Assembly: GCA_963765075.1 (NCBI GenBank) | Contig: CAVXVA010000008.1 | Span: forward strand, 806,001-870,000 | Origin: JAENVU01 sp963765075 | Lineage (GTDB): Bacteria; Actinomycetota; Acidimicrobiia; IMCC26256; JAENVU01 | Length of the DNA: 64,000 nucleotides | Direction of reading: 5' to 3' | Shown: piece by piece, positions 19,821 through 28,773 of the stretch | How the letters are laid out: every line of letters starts with the position of its first letter | Position numbering within the stretch: the stretch's first letter is position 1 | Notes under the pieces: generated by a model | What the model saw: the letters and a program-made list of their open reading frames with translations, nothing else | Told to the model about the DNA's origin: nothing | The model's database searches: none | Translations under genes and position numbers: made by a program

Positions 19821-19958
19821 TCAAGAGCATCGAGATCGGCCGTCGGAGAATCCCGGTGAACAGTTGCGGAGCTGGAGACCAACTCCGGTGAGCTGCAAAC
19901 CACACGACACCTCCTCGATACCGAGCTCTCGCTCGACCAAGGACGTCGGGTTCGCCAC
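19821..19958 (-). CDS. Small Cys-containing peptide (45 residues), unrecognised
   Basis: GTG 19958 is preceded by GGGGAG at a 7-base spacing. The peptide starts VANPTSLVERELGIEEVSC and ends SPGFSDGRSRCS; Cys residues fall near 19, 33 and 44. The charged N-terminal half followed by a Cys/Gly/Ser-rich half is reminiscent of a leader-core precursor peptide, but no modification enzyme is nearby. The stop lies 10 bases before the next small ORF start, so the two could be translated together. Tentative: at this length a chance ORF is possible. Confidence 0.35.
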   Translation of the reverse strand: MANPTSLVERELGIEEVSCGLQLTGVGLQLRNCSPGFSDGRSRCS

Positions 19959-20332
19959 TGACTCACTCCCCACCAGGCGACCAAATTCGGCCGGGAGATC
20001 ACTGTCTCGTCCTATTTACCAATCACGCCATGTGTGGCGCTTGATTGACATATCGGTCATTCCCGAGCCGGCTTGAGCGTTTTCTGAAACAATTTTCGGA
20101 AGGGGCCAGGCATCCCAGCGGCGAGGCGTTCCAGAGTTCCGTCCATCGTCTGGCGGTTGCGGCCCTATGCCATCACACCGACGCGCCTCGGCATTGGGCT
20201 CGAAGGAACGATCAAAGAAGTCACCGTCGCGGCTGTATGCACCTCTGAGTGTGAACGTGGGCTCATCGGAATGGGCCACGGCACCGTCGAGGCGGCGGCG
20301 GGAAGCCGGAGCACCGAGGGGGGTGTCGGTGC
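19959..20332. other. Intergenic stretch, lower GC, no gene seen
   Basis: About 370 bases between the small-ORF pair and the Hsp20 fragment. It contains AT-richer tracts unusual for this window (aaattcgg near 19983; ttttctgaaacaattttcgg near 20082), likely promoter DNA for the minus-strand small ORFs. I cannot support a coding region or a specific operator here. Confidence 0.4.
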
Positions 20333-20482
20333 TCAGCCGCGGGTGATGGGGATCTTCTTGGCTGCGGCGACGGCCGAATCGACAGGGATCCGCACTTCGA
20401 GCATCCCGTCCTTGTACGAGCCCTTGACGTCGTCTTCGGTTGCGCCCTCGGGAAGGCGGACCGACCGGGTGGAAGCCAATGG
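20333..20482 (-). pseudogene. Hsp20/alpha-crystallin C-terminal fragment
   Basis: A reading frame without a start codon encodes about 48 residues including RSVRLPEGATEDDVKGSYKD, GMLEVRIPV and a final AKKIPITRG before a TGA. This is the last third of a small heat-shock protein (alpha-crystallin domain end). The first two thirds are missing: the fragment abuts the stop of the glycosyltransferase gene, read on the same strand. A deletion or rearrangement probably fused the glycosyltransferase locus to the tail of an hsp20 gene. Confidence 0.8.
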
Positions 20483-20483
20483 T

Positions 20484-21578
20484 CTAGGCAGTCGCCAGGA
20501 CACTGACGAGCGCGGCGTCGCCCTGGGGGCGGGCTGGCTCGAAGGCGGGCATGGGCACCTGCTGACGCCCCGTCACGAGCCGTCGGTACAGCGCGAGGTG
20601 TTCGTCCACCATGTGCTGCATGGAGAACCGGGCGGCGACGTCGGCGCGACACGTGGCGCGATCGAGAGCGGTGACCTCACCGAGCCGGTCCACCATGTCG
20701 TCGTGATCCCGACAGATGAAGCCGGTCCGGCCGTGATCGATGATCTCGGGGGCCGCACCTTCGGCGAACGCGAGGACCGGGGTTCCGGCCATGAGCGATT
20801 CGATCATGACGAGTCCGAACGGCTCGGGCCACCGGATCGGGTTGACGAGCGCCTCGGCTCCCGCGAGCAGATCATGCTTGTCCTGACCACCGACTTCACC
20901 GAGATACACCGCATCGGTCCCGAGCAGCGGCTCGACGGTCTCGGTGAAGTAGCTCCGCTCGGCGGGTTCCCACATCTTGGCCGCGATCAAGATCGTCTTG
21001 CCGGCCGCTCGGGCGATGTGGATCGCGCGGTCTACACCCTTGTTCGGGTGCATCCGCCCGAGGAACACCACGTAGCCGCCGTCGCCCTGTCCGATCGGAA
21101 ACCGCTCGACGTCGATGCCGTGGTGGATCACGGCGGCGACCGGAACGGTCGGCGCCGAGCTGCGCTGATGGTGCGAGATCGCGACGACCCACGCCTGCTT
21201 GGCGACGCTCCGGTAGAGCTCGGTGAGTTCGGGGGTGAACTCCCCGTGGACCGTCGTCACCACGGGGGGAGTCCGGCGCGTGTGCGCCCACAACGGGCCG
21301 AGCAATGTGTGGTCGTGGATCACATCACAGTCGGCGAGTTCAGCGTATGCAGCCTGGACATGGCCGAGCTCGTCGAGCATCGACCCGTTGGTTCCGATGG
21401 CATCCCTGTGCAGCCAGCGCCGCTCGACCGCGCAGGTCGAATCGCCGGTGGTGAAGAGCCGGACGTCATGACCCACGTTGGCGAAGCCACGACACAGATG
21501 GTCAATGACCACCTCGGTGCCGCCGTAGAGCGGTGGCGGCACTGCAACCCACGGTGGCGCGATCACACCAATCTTCAT
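20484..21578 (-). CDS. Family 4 glycosyltransferase
   Basis: From ATG 21578 the protein has 364 residues and starts MKIGVIAPPWVAVPPPLYGG, the glycine-rich loop of the GT-B N-terminal domain. Family features follow: HDHTLLGPLWAH near residue 90, a VVFLGRMHPNKGVDRAI segment starting the second domain near 190, and the E-x7-E motif EPFGLVMIE near 270. An earlier ATG at 21662 would add 28 residues without conserved features. Such enzymes make glycans or glycosides from sugar nucleotides. The divergent neighbour is a debranching-type glucosidase, so a role in storage carbohydrate is reasonable but inferred. An Hsp20 fragment lies directly downstream. Confidence 0.88.
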   Translation of the reverse strand: MKIGVIAPPWVAVPPPLYGGTEVVIDHLCRGFANVGHDVRLFTTGDSTCAVERRWLHRDAIGTNGSMLDELGHVQAAYAELADCDVIHDHTLLGPLWAHTRRTPPVVTTVHGEFTPELTELYRSVAKQAWVVAISHHQRSSAPTVPVAAVIHHGIDVERFPIGQGDGGYVVFLGRMHPNKGVDRAIHIARAAGKTILIAAKMWEPAERSYFTETVEPLLGTDAVYLGEVGGQDKHDLLAGAEALVNPIRWPEPFGLVMIESLMAGTPVLAFAEGAAPEIIDHGRTGFICRDHDDMVDRLGEVTALDRATCRADVAARFSMQHMVDEHLALYRRLVTGRQQVPMPAFEPARPQGDAALVSVLATA

Positions 21579-21736
21579 TTTCCCGATCTTCGTGAGGTCC
21601 GACACGGGAATCACATCCTCCCATGCTCTTGGCAACGAAACGCTCACGAATCTGTGAGCCATCTCCGCCGAGGTCCTGGGCAGCCTCCGCGGTAACTCGA
21701 CGACTCAAGTTTCCGGGATACGCGCGCCCCTGCTCA

Positions 21737-21754
21737 GAGCCGAAGGTCCCGAAA
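21737..21754 (-). promoter_or_regulatory. DosR/DevR-like box between glycosyltransferase and debranching genes
   Basis: On the minus strand the site reads TTTCGGGACCTTCGGCTCT, matching GGGAC-CTTC-GGCCC-T with one mismatch. It lies about 70-88 bases before the debranching-enzyme start and about 160 bases before the divergent glycosyltransferase start, so it could serve either gene. Confidence 0.5.
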
Positions 21755-21824
21755 TCGCGAGATGTTGGTGGCGCCGCTGGAGGAGGTCCTCGCGCACTGC
21801 GCAGCCGTCGTATCTTCTTGACGG

Positions 21825-23942
21825 ATGAACGACCCGTGGACCGAGTCCTCCAGTGCGTCTCTCGCCGATTCCGGCGAGATGGTGACCCTCGTCGACGAGT
21901 CGACGTTCTGTATTTCGGACGCCAGGGGGGAAATCCTCGCGAATCGTCCCCATGGGTTCTTCTTCCGCGACACCCGGTTCGTCTCCGGGTTGACCCTCCG
22001 ACTCGATGGTCGACCGTTGGAGTCGCTCGACGCGGTCACGATCGATCCGTTCAGCGCGACCTTCGTGCTTCGCGGTCGGCCTCCGGCCGGACACGCGGAC
22101 TCGCCGCTGCTGTTGCTTCGGCACCGACACGTTGGGCACGGAATGCGCGACGACCTGGTGATCCGGAATTACTCGACCGAAGCGATCGCGTGCACGCTCG
22201 ATATCGAGGTGGAGTGCGACTTCGCCGACTTGTTCGACGTCAAGTCGGGTCGCATGGAAACCGCGGGTCTTGCCAGCCGCGAGCACGACGATCGGACGCT
22301 GGTGTTCGCGTTCCGCCGAGGCGGGTTCGCGCGCTCGACGCGAGTGGAGTTGGCGAACGGCGGTCGGGTGCTGGAGGACGCGGCGCGATTCGAGGTCGTT
22401 GTTCCTGCCGGTGGGCAATGGAGTAGCTGCCTGCAGATCGTCCCGGTGGTGGACGAGACCCCCGCCCGCCCCCGCCACCCTTGCGGGCGGCCGGTCGAGC
22501 ACGCAGTGCCGGCGACGCGTCTGGCCGAGTGGCGGCGCAAGCTTCCGGAGCTCGCCGTCGAGCACGAGGACTTTCGCCGGCTCCTGGATCGGTCGACCGA
22601 TGCGCTTGCATCGTTGCGCATCTTCGATCCGCAACATTCGCGTCGGATCGTGGTCGCGGCCGGTGCGCCCTGGTTCATGACTCTGTTCGGGCGGGACTCG
22701 CTCCTCACGTCGTGGATGGCACTCCTCGTGGATCAGGAGCTTGCGCTCGGGACCCTCCAGACGCTCGCTGAGTTCCAGGGCAAAGCGGTGAATCCGCGCA
22801 CCGAAGAACAACCGGGCCGGATACTCCACGAGATTCGGTTCGGAGAGCGCGCCCAACTCTCGCTCGGCGGCGGGAGCGTCTACTACGGAACCGCCGACGC
22901 GAGTCCACTCTTCGTCATGGTGCTCGACGAGTTGGAGCGGTGGGGCGCGCCGCGTGCGCAGATCGATGCATTGCTCCCGGCTGCGGATCGCGCGCTGGCA
23001 TGGATCGACGAGTACGGGGATCTCGACGGAGACGGCTACGTCGAGTACCAGCGCGCGACTCCCGCCGGCCTCGAGAACCAGGGATGGAAGGACTCCTGGG
23101 ATTCGACACGCTTCGCCAACGGCGATCTCGCTCATGCGCCGATTGCGTTGTGTGAGGTGCAGGCGTACGTCTACGCGGCGTGGCTCGGCCGCGCGCGTCT
23201 CGCACGTCGGCGTGGCGAGGTCGAACTCGCGGGGCGGCTCGAGACTCGCGCATCGAATCTCAAACGCGCATTCAACCGCGACTTCTTCATCGAGGATCGA
23301 GGCTGGTACGCGATGGGTCTCGACCGCGACAAGCAGCCGCTCGACGCATTGACGTCGAACATCGGGCACTGCTTGTGGGCAGGCATCGTCGACGCCGAGC
23401 GCGCGCCGCTGGTGGCGACCCACCTGACCTCGGCCGAGATGTTCACCGGCTGGGGGGTCCGGACTCTCGGCGCAACCATGACCGGGTACAACCCGCTCAG
23501 CTATCACAACGGCAGCGTCTGGCCTCACGACACGGCGATCTGCGTGGCGGGGTTGCACCAGTACGGCTTCCACGACGAGGCCGCCATCATCGCTCGCGGG
23601 CTCATCGCGTCCGCCGCCCATTCCGGCCACCTCCTGCCGGAGCTGTTCGGAGGCCTGTCGCGTGACGAGGTCGCGTTTCCGGTCAGCTACCCAACGGCTT
23701 GCTCACCCCAGGCCTGGGCCGCGGCCGCGCCATTGCTCGTCCTCCGCTCGCTGCTCGGCCTCGAGGTGGATGCACCAGCCGGGTTGCTTCGCCATGCTTC
23801 GTCGGTTCCCGACTGGCTGGGCCGGGTCCGTATCGAAGGGATCCCGGTCGGGGACGGTCGGCTGGGCATCGAGGCCACCGCGGACGGAGTCAAGGTGGTG
23901 ACGGCCCCGGCCGGCATGACCACCGGACCGTCGCCGAGCTGA
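21825..23942 (+). CDS. Glycogen-debranching-type amylo-alpha-1,6-glucosidase
   Basis: 705 residues. The N-terminal beta-domain has TFCISDARGEILANRPHGFF near residue 28 and FFRDTRFVSGL, the signature of the bacterial GDE N-terminal domain. An (alpha/alpha)6 barrel begins near residue 250, with APWFMTLFGRDSLLTSW near 284, ENQGWKDSWDS near 417 and YNPLSYHNGSVWPHDTA near 553. Such enzymes hydrolyse alpha-1,6 branch points or related glucosides in the cytoplasm. Neighbours (GT4, HAD-GH65) also act on glucans or glucosides. A DosR-like box lies 70 bases upstream. Full length; exact specificity not determinable. Confidence 0.88.
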   Translation: MNDPWTESSSASLADSGEMVTLVDESTFCISDARGEILANRPHGFFFRDTRFVSGLTLRLDGRPLESLDAVTIDPFSATFVLRGRPPAGHADSPLLLLRHRHVGHGMRDDLVIRNYSTEAIACTLDIEVECDFADLFDVKSGRMETAGLASREHDDRTLVFAFRRGGFARSTRVELANGGRVLEDAARFEVVVPAGGQWSSCLQIVPVVDETPARPRHPCGRPVEHAVPATRLAEWRRKLPELAVEHEDFRRLLDRSTDALASLRIFDPQHSRRIVVAAGAPWFMTLFGRDSLLTSWMALLVDQELALGTLQTLAEFQGKAVNPRTEEQPGRILHEIRFGERAQLSLGGGSVYYGTADASPLFVMVLDELERWGAPRAQIDALLPAADRALAWIDEYGDLDGDGYVEYQRATPAGLENQGWKDSWDSTRFANGDLAHAPIALCEVQAYVYAAWLGRARLARRRGEVELAGRLETRASNLKRAFNRDFFIEDRGWYAMGLDRDKQPLDALTSNIGHCLWAGIVDAERAPLVATHLTSAEMFTGWGVRTLGATMTGYNPLSYHNGSVWPHDTAICVAGLHQYGFHDEAAIIARGLIASAAHSGHLLPELFGGLSRDEVAFPVSYPTACSPQAWAAAAPLLVLRSLLGLEVDAPAGLLRHASSVPDWLGRVRIEGIPVGDGRLGIEATADGVKVVTAPAGMTTGPSPS

Positions 23943-23999
23943 CGAGCCTCAACCCGCCCGGCGACCGGCCGCGCCGATTCCGACCCCACCCCGGACATG

Positions 24000-24012
24000 A
24001 CCTTCGGCCCTG
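24000..24012 (+). promoter_or_regulatory. DosR/DevR-like box upstream of the zinc-ribbon gene
   Basis: The sequence ATGACCTTCGGCCCTGG matches the core GAC-CTTC-GGCCC-T, lacking only the first two G residues. It lies 66-78 bases before ATG 24078 and 58 bases after the debranching-gene stop. Confidence 0.45.
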
Positions 24013-24077
24013 GCTGGATGATCGGCGGTCCTGGGAAGATCGAGCGGTTGCGGGAACAAGCAGGAGGAGTGATCGTG

Positions 24078-24350
24078 ATGGCGGTACACGCGGACTTCGG
24101 GTTCGGCGGGATCGACGGGTGCCCGGCGTGTGGCTCGGGCCAGTTGGTCGCCGCCCCTGACGGCGGGCCGGCCAACTTCCTGTGCGTGGAGTGCCGCCAG
24201 TGTTGGCACCTCTCGATGGGTTGGGCCCAACGGGTGGATCCACAGTTCTGTGGCACCTGCGTCGAACGTGGTCGCTGCCTCGCGGCTTCCGGTGTGATCG
24301 ACCTGACTCGCGAGTCGTTCCCATCGGGCTCGCGATCGTCCGTGGCCTGA
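24078..24350 (+). CDS. Small zinc-ribbon protein
   Basis: 90 residues from ATG 24078, placed 10 bases after AGGAGG (24062-24067); in-frame GTG codons at 24069 and 24075 are alternatives. The protein has CPACGSGQL, then CVECRQCWHLS, then CGTCVERGRC: at least two CxxC pairs able to bind one zinc, plus extra Cys residues. Function unknown. Its position between a glucan enzyme and a stress protein, with a DosR-like box upstream, suggests it belongs to the same stress response. Confidence 0.75.
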   Translation: MAVHADFGFGGIDGCPACGSGQLVAAPDGGPANFLCVECRQCWHLSMGWAQRVDPQFCGTCVERGRCLAASGVIDLTRESFPSGSRSSVA

Positions 24351-24390
24351 AACGGGTTGTTGAACGCGGGCCGGAGTCACCACGACTGGG

Positions 24391-25182
24391 TTACTCGGCG
24401 TCTCCCGGCGATGGACTCTCGCTGCCGCGCACGGGTTCCACCGGGAGAAAGAACAGCGGGACCGGGCTGTGAGCCAAGAGATCCTTGACGACATCGGCTC
24501 GACCGGACTCGAGGCGCTGGCCCCATACGATCGCGATCAGGTCGACGTCGCGGGTGGCGGCCGTGGCGAGGATCTCCTCGGCGGGCGTGCCCACTCGCAG
24601 CTCCAGTCCCGCTTCCGTGTCCGGCGCGAAACGTTCGATGAACTCCTCGGCGAACGCCTCGGTTTCATGTTGCGGCTGGTCGGTAAACATCGGAACCCGA
24701 TCTTCGTCACAGACGTACACGACGATCGCCTCGATGCCGGCCTCGGCTGCGAGAGCGATCGCGACCTGAGCTCGTTCGGCGGACTCCGTGGTGCCATCGA
24801 GCGGCACGAGCATCCGGCGCAGCGCTCGCGTGTCCCCGCTGGTCGGCGGGACGACAATCAGCGGTGTCGTGACGGACGTGAGGAGTGCCAGCGTGACGTG
24901 GCCGGTCGGCCGAGCCGAATCCGGTCGGCGCCGGGCACCAACCACGACGGCACCGACGTCCGGCGCGCCCGCGGCGGCTGCAATCTGCTCGACGACGTTC
25001 CCTGAGACATCCCGGATCGTGACACCCTGTTGTCCAACTTCTGCGGGTTTGGGCTCGTGGCCGTCTTCGCGCACATGGAGCGCCTCGGCGGTGGCGGCGG
25101 TCGCCGTCGCCAGCGCCGTCGCCATGGCGAGCACCGCCGGCGCAGTCTCGGAGTCGTCGATTGCCGCGAGGATCCTGGTCAT
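24391..25182 (-). CDS. Tandem universal stress protein (UspA family)
   Basis: 263 residues with two Usp domains: the first starts MTRILAAIDDSETAPAVLAMA, the second RRMLVPLDGTTESAERAQVA near residue 130. The ATP-loop glycines of the first copy are degenerate (VVVGARRRPDSARP), and the second has IVWGQRLESGRADVV. ATG 25182 overlaps the stop of the upstream HAD-GH65 gene (ATGA) and has AAGGA upstream, which fixes the start. Tandem Usp proteins are common members of the mycobacterial DosR regulon. Here it is co-transcribed with a sugar-phosphorylase-type enzyme. Confidence 0.9.
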   Translation of the reverse strand: MTRILAAIDDSETAPAVLAMATALATATAATAEALHVREDGHEPKPAEVGQQGVTIRDVSGNVVEQIAAAAGAPDVGAVVVGARRRPDSARPTGHVTLALLTSVTTPLIVVPPTSGDTRALRRMLVPLDGTTESAERAQVAIALAAEAGIEAIVVYVCDEDRVPMFTDQPQHETEAFAEEFIERFAPDTEAGLELRVGTPAEEILATAATRDVDLIAIVWGQRLESGRADVVKDLLAHSPVPLFFLPVEPVRGSESPSPGDAE

Positions 25183-28100
25183 GGTCGGTCCTTCGGAAGA
25201 GGGCGCGTCGGGGTCCATCGGTCACCGGTTCGTAGGAAATCGGTGCCGGTGGCATCAGCCGTCGCCGACTCACCGCCGACACGAATCGGAGTCGGGCTGT
25301 CGGCGGTCACGCGAACCCGGCCGGATGTGGCTCGCACGGTGACTCGCCGTCCCTGGTAGCGACAGGAGAGTTCGATCGCGGCCCAACCCTCGGGCGTCTT
25401 CGGATCGACCTCGAGATAATCACGGTGCGCTCGTAGGCCGATGACGCCGAACGCAAGGGCCTGCCACACGGTTCCCATCGTCGCGAGGTGGAGTCCACCG
25501 GCGGTGGTGTCGGTGAGGTCTTCGAGATCGATGTTGGCTGCGAGGTCCAGCATCGCGAGCGCCTCCTCGGTCCGGCCCATCCGGGCGAGCAGAGACGCAT
25601 GGATACCGGGGGAGAGCGAGGAGCCGTGTGCGGTTCGTGGTTCGTAGTATGCGAAGTTCGGACCGAGCGACCCGGGCATGACTTCGTCGGGCACCATGTG
25701 ATGCAGCATGAGGACGTCGGCCTGTTTGATGATCTGGGACCGATGGACGACCTCCGGTCCGAGCAGCAGATCGGCGGCGATCGGTCGTCGCGGGGCCACT
25801 TCCGCGATGAGCAAAGGATCCAGCTTCGAGAACCCGGCGAATTGTTCGTACCGGCCCGTCGTCGGGTCATAGCCGTCCACGAGCGCGTCTGCGAGCGTCA
25901 ACCACTGCTCCCGCTCCTCGTCGGCGACGATGGACGGCTCGAGCGCCGCGGCACGCCGGAGATTCCAGCGCGCCAGCACGTTCGTGAACGCGTTGTCGTC
26001 GACTCCCTCGTGGTACTCGTCGGGGCCGATGACTCCGAAGAGGTGCGCGCGTCCGTCGGCGGTCACTCGCACTCGTGATGCCCAGTACCGTGCGGTCTCG
26101 GTGAGCAATGTGGCGCCGGCGCCGGCGGCGAAGGTCGTGTCACCGGTCCAGTCGAGGTAGGTGGAGCACGCCCAGGCCACGCAGCCCACGATGTGTACTT
26201 CGAGCGTGCCCGTGCGGATCGGGACGACCTGACCGCGGCGATCACGTGCCTTCGACGGTGTGACATCGTGACCACTGCGGGCCGATTCCCACGGGAACCG
26301 GGCGCCGAGGCACCTCTCCGCCCTCGCCGCGTCACGGGCCGCAGGGAGGCGTCGAGCCCGGTATTCGAGCATGGCGCGCGCGGCCGCGGGGTGGGTCGCC
26401 GCGAGCGCCGGCAACACGAACACGTCGGCATCCCAGAAGACATGGCCGCGGTAGGCCGTCCCGGTGAGGCCGCGGGCGCCGACGGCAGCCTCACCGTCAC
26501 CGGCCGCGGAGGCCAGCAGATGGCCCATCGCGAAGCGCGCGGCGCGTTGCAGCCTCGGGTCTCCGTCGATCGTGATCTGAGCGTTGCTCCAACGGTCCGC
26601 CCACGCCTGGCGATGTTCGTCGAGGAGACGCTCGAAGCCGGCCCCGGCGGCCGAGCGGAGCCGTGCCAGCGCCGCTCGAGGTTCCGGAGTCTCCGAGCCG
26701 TCGGCGATGTACGCCCCGATCCGTTCGATGAGCGCACGGCCGCCGGCGAGCGGTCGCTCGATCTGTGCAGCCGCCGCGGTGACGCCGCCCTCACTGGCTG
26801 CGATTCGCATCCAAGTGCCTTCCGGCGCGGATCCCGTTTCCGAGTCGGAACCTGCGGGGGTGATCAGGGGCGGGCAGCTGCGGGTGTCACCGCTGAGACA
26901 ATCGGCCCGCAGCGCCATCGTGCCCGGGCGCGCCAGTGAGGAGAGCCGGAGAGAACGAAAGGAAACCCCATCCTCTTGGTGGGACTCGTGGAGCATGAAC
27001 GTGCGCAGGTCGAGCACGCGACGGAGCGAGGTCGACGCCTCGGGCGGTCTCGACGAGATCTGATGCCAGATCGGACACGAGGCCAACGCGGTCTCGGGCC
27101 CGCGTCCGTCGTAGATGCCGGCCGCGACCACCGCAGGTACTGCATGCGCGTCGTGGACGAGCGAGGAACCCCGCGTGCCGAATCGTCCGTCGGCGATCGT
27201 GAGGATCGCCTGGGTGGCGCGTTCGTGCTCATGGTCGTACCCCTCGACCGTGACCGCCCACGCGGGATCTTCGTCGACGTCCGGGACGTCGCCTCGCATT
27301 CGCCGGTCGAGTTGGTCCCGGAGCAGCGCGACGAAGCGGTCGGGGCCACCGCCCAGGTGGACCACCGGCGTGGGCACTCCGGCCGGTTCGACTCCCACCG
27401 ACACCACCGTCGAGCGGGCCGCATCCTCACTCACCATGAACGAGTCGCTCCCGGGAACTCCGCCGAGTGGGCCGAACTCGTCACCGCCGATCAGGACCAG
27501 CCCGCCGTTGATTCCGACGCCGCGCAGGCTCTCGAAGAGCCAGTGTGATGAGTCCGCCTTGTCGGTGAGCCCGATCTCGACGTGCTTGGCGTCACTGGTC
27601 ACGCGGGCGTCGAGGAGACCCGCGTCGACGGCGGCCGCGCGGGCGATGGCGACGACTTCGGGCAGACCTGCGACGCCCAGGTCGTGGAGCCGCGCCGTCA
27701 CGGCAGTGGCCAATCGTTCGATCTCCGCTTTGGGCGGGTCGTGCCACGCGGGTTCGGGGATGAGGTCGATCTTGCGACGGTTGAGGCGCTGGGAGACGAT
27801 CTCGGTGCGGAGGCCCCGCGCCGTGAGCGCGTCGACGGTCCGCCGCGGCCGCGGTGTCGAGGGCGAGATCCTCAGCCGGGGTCGCCGAACGCCGAGCGAT
27901 GAGTCGGGGCCCGTTTCGGTCGACGGCGAACACCTCGGAACCGCGATTGAGCGCGAGGGTGAGTGCTCCGGGCCCATCCGGGCGCGCCCGGAGCTGGCCG
28001 TCGACATTGGCCACATGCGTGCCGCTGACGATAGCGATACGCATTCCCCAGTGGCACAGCTCCTCGATGAGTTCCCGAACCTCGCCGGCGTCGCTCGACC

Positions 28101-28188
28101 GATCCGGCACTGCGGTCCCGTCCCAGTCGAAGATCAGCGCCTCGAACCTGCGGTTGACCACGTCGGTTCCCGCCTGCGGCCCACTCAA
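25179..28188 (-). CDS. HAD phosphatase domain fused to GH65 (trehalose/kojibiose-phosphorylase type); apparent frameshift near 27843
   Basis: The N-terminal part (from 28188) is a HAD domain: ALIFDWDGTAVPDRS with the nucleophile Asp, then AIVSGTHVANVDGQL. After LALDTAAA the frame is lost. The other frame resumes DALTARGLRTEIVSQRLNRR and TSDAKHVEIGLTDKADS, then a GH65 barrel with HVFWDADVFVLPAL and the general-acid motif GPDEYHEGVDDNAFTN, to 25179. One extra base in a G/C-rich run near 27841-27847 explains the break; the fused protein would be about 1000 residues. HAD-GH65 fusions are known in actinobacteria. Predicted role: phosphorolysis of a glucosyl disaccharide plus dephosphorylation. The Usp gene overlaps its end. 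Confidence 0.85.
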
Positions 28189-28284
28189 CGAACCGCTCCG
28201 CGAGCGCCAGGGTGCGCCATCGCGTACTCCTCTCGATTCAGACCGCGAATCCGGACAGTCTGGGGAGTCGCGGGCGAGCTGACC

Positions 28285-28299
28285 AGGGCGGAAGGTCCC
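28285..28299 (-). promoter_or_regulatory. DosR/DevR-like box upstream of the HAD-GH65/Usp operon
   Basis: On the minus strand the site reads GGGACCTTCCGCCCT, matching GGGAC-CTTC-GGCCC-T with one mismatch. It lies about 97-111 bases upstream of the HAD-GH65 start at 28188. Confidence 0.5.
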
Positions 28300-28314
28300 G
28301 TCGCCGTGACCGGC

Positions 28315-28773
28315 TCACCGCTCGAGCGCCGCCGCGAGGCGTTCCAGGGTGCCGCTCATGGTCTGGCGGTTGCGGGCCTCGCGGTCGTCGATGCCGGACG
28401 TCTGCTTGCTGAACTCCAGCGCGGATTCCGGTCGGAGGTCTTCGCTCCACTCGGTGACCCGGCAGCCCGTCGCGGTCGGTTCGATGCGGTAGCCCCAGGT
28501 CGAGAAGTGGAAGTCCATCATCGAGCATTCGAACGCGAACGCCCGGCCGGGGTCAGCCTCGGTCACCTTCCCCTGGGTGGTCCATTCGTGCTCGCCGTTG
28601 CGGTTCTGGCCGTCGAAGGTCGCTCCGATGGCGGGGCCGTCGACCCCGTCGTGCCACTCGCAGGTGTGGCACTCCTCGGACCACTCGCCCATGCGGGTCA
28701 CGTCCGAGATGGCGGCGTACACCGCCTCGGGGGATGCGGCAATGTCACGGGAAATCTCGATACGGGGGGTCAT
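28315..28773 (-). CDS. SRPBCC family protein (polyketide cyclase-like)
   Basis: 152 residues with the START/SRPBCC layout: IEISRDIAASPEAVYAAISDVTRMGEWS at the N-terminus (first strand and helix of the ligand pocket), a central FDGQNRNGEHEWTTQGKV sheet, and a long C-terminal helix (MSGTLERLAAALER). Such proteins bind hydrophobic ligands; no substrate can be inferred. Divergent from the acetyltransferase gene with about 150 bases between. Confidence 0.85.
   Translation of the reverse strand: MTPRIEISRDIAASPEAVYAAISDVTRMGEWSEECHTCEWHDGVDGPAIGATFDGQNRNGEHEWTTQGKVTEADPGRAFAFECSMMDFHFSTWGYRIEPTATGCRVTEWSEDLRPESALEFSKQTSGIDDREARNRQTMSGTLERLAAALER

Noticed and set aside
20157..21695. 512-codon plus-strand frame opposite the GT4 gene
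   Set aside because: Asp/Glu/Arg/Gly-rich shadow of the glycosyltransferase; no ribosome binding site or motif.
21705..23630. 641-codon antisense frame opposite the debranching enzyme
   Set aside because: Composition is charged and low-complexity with no motif; the plus-strand frame has clear domain matches.
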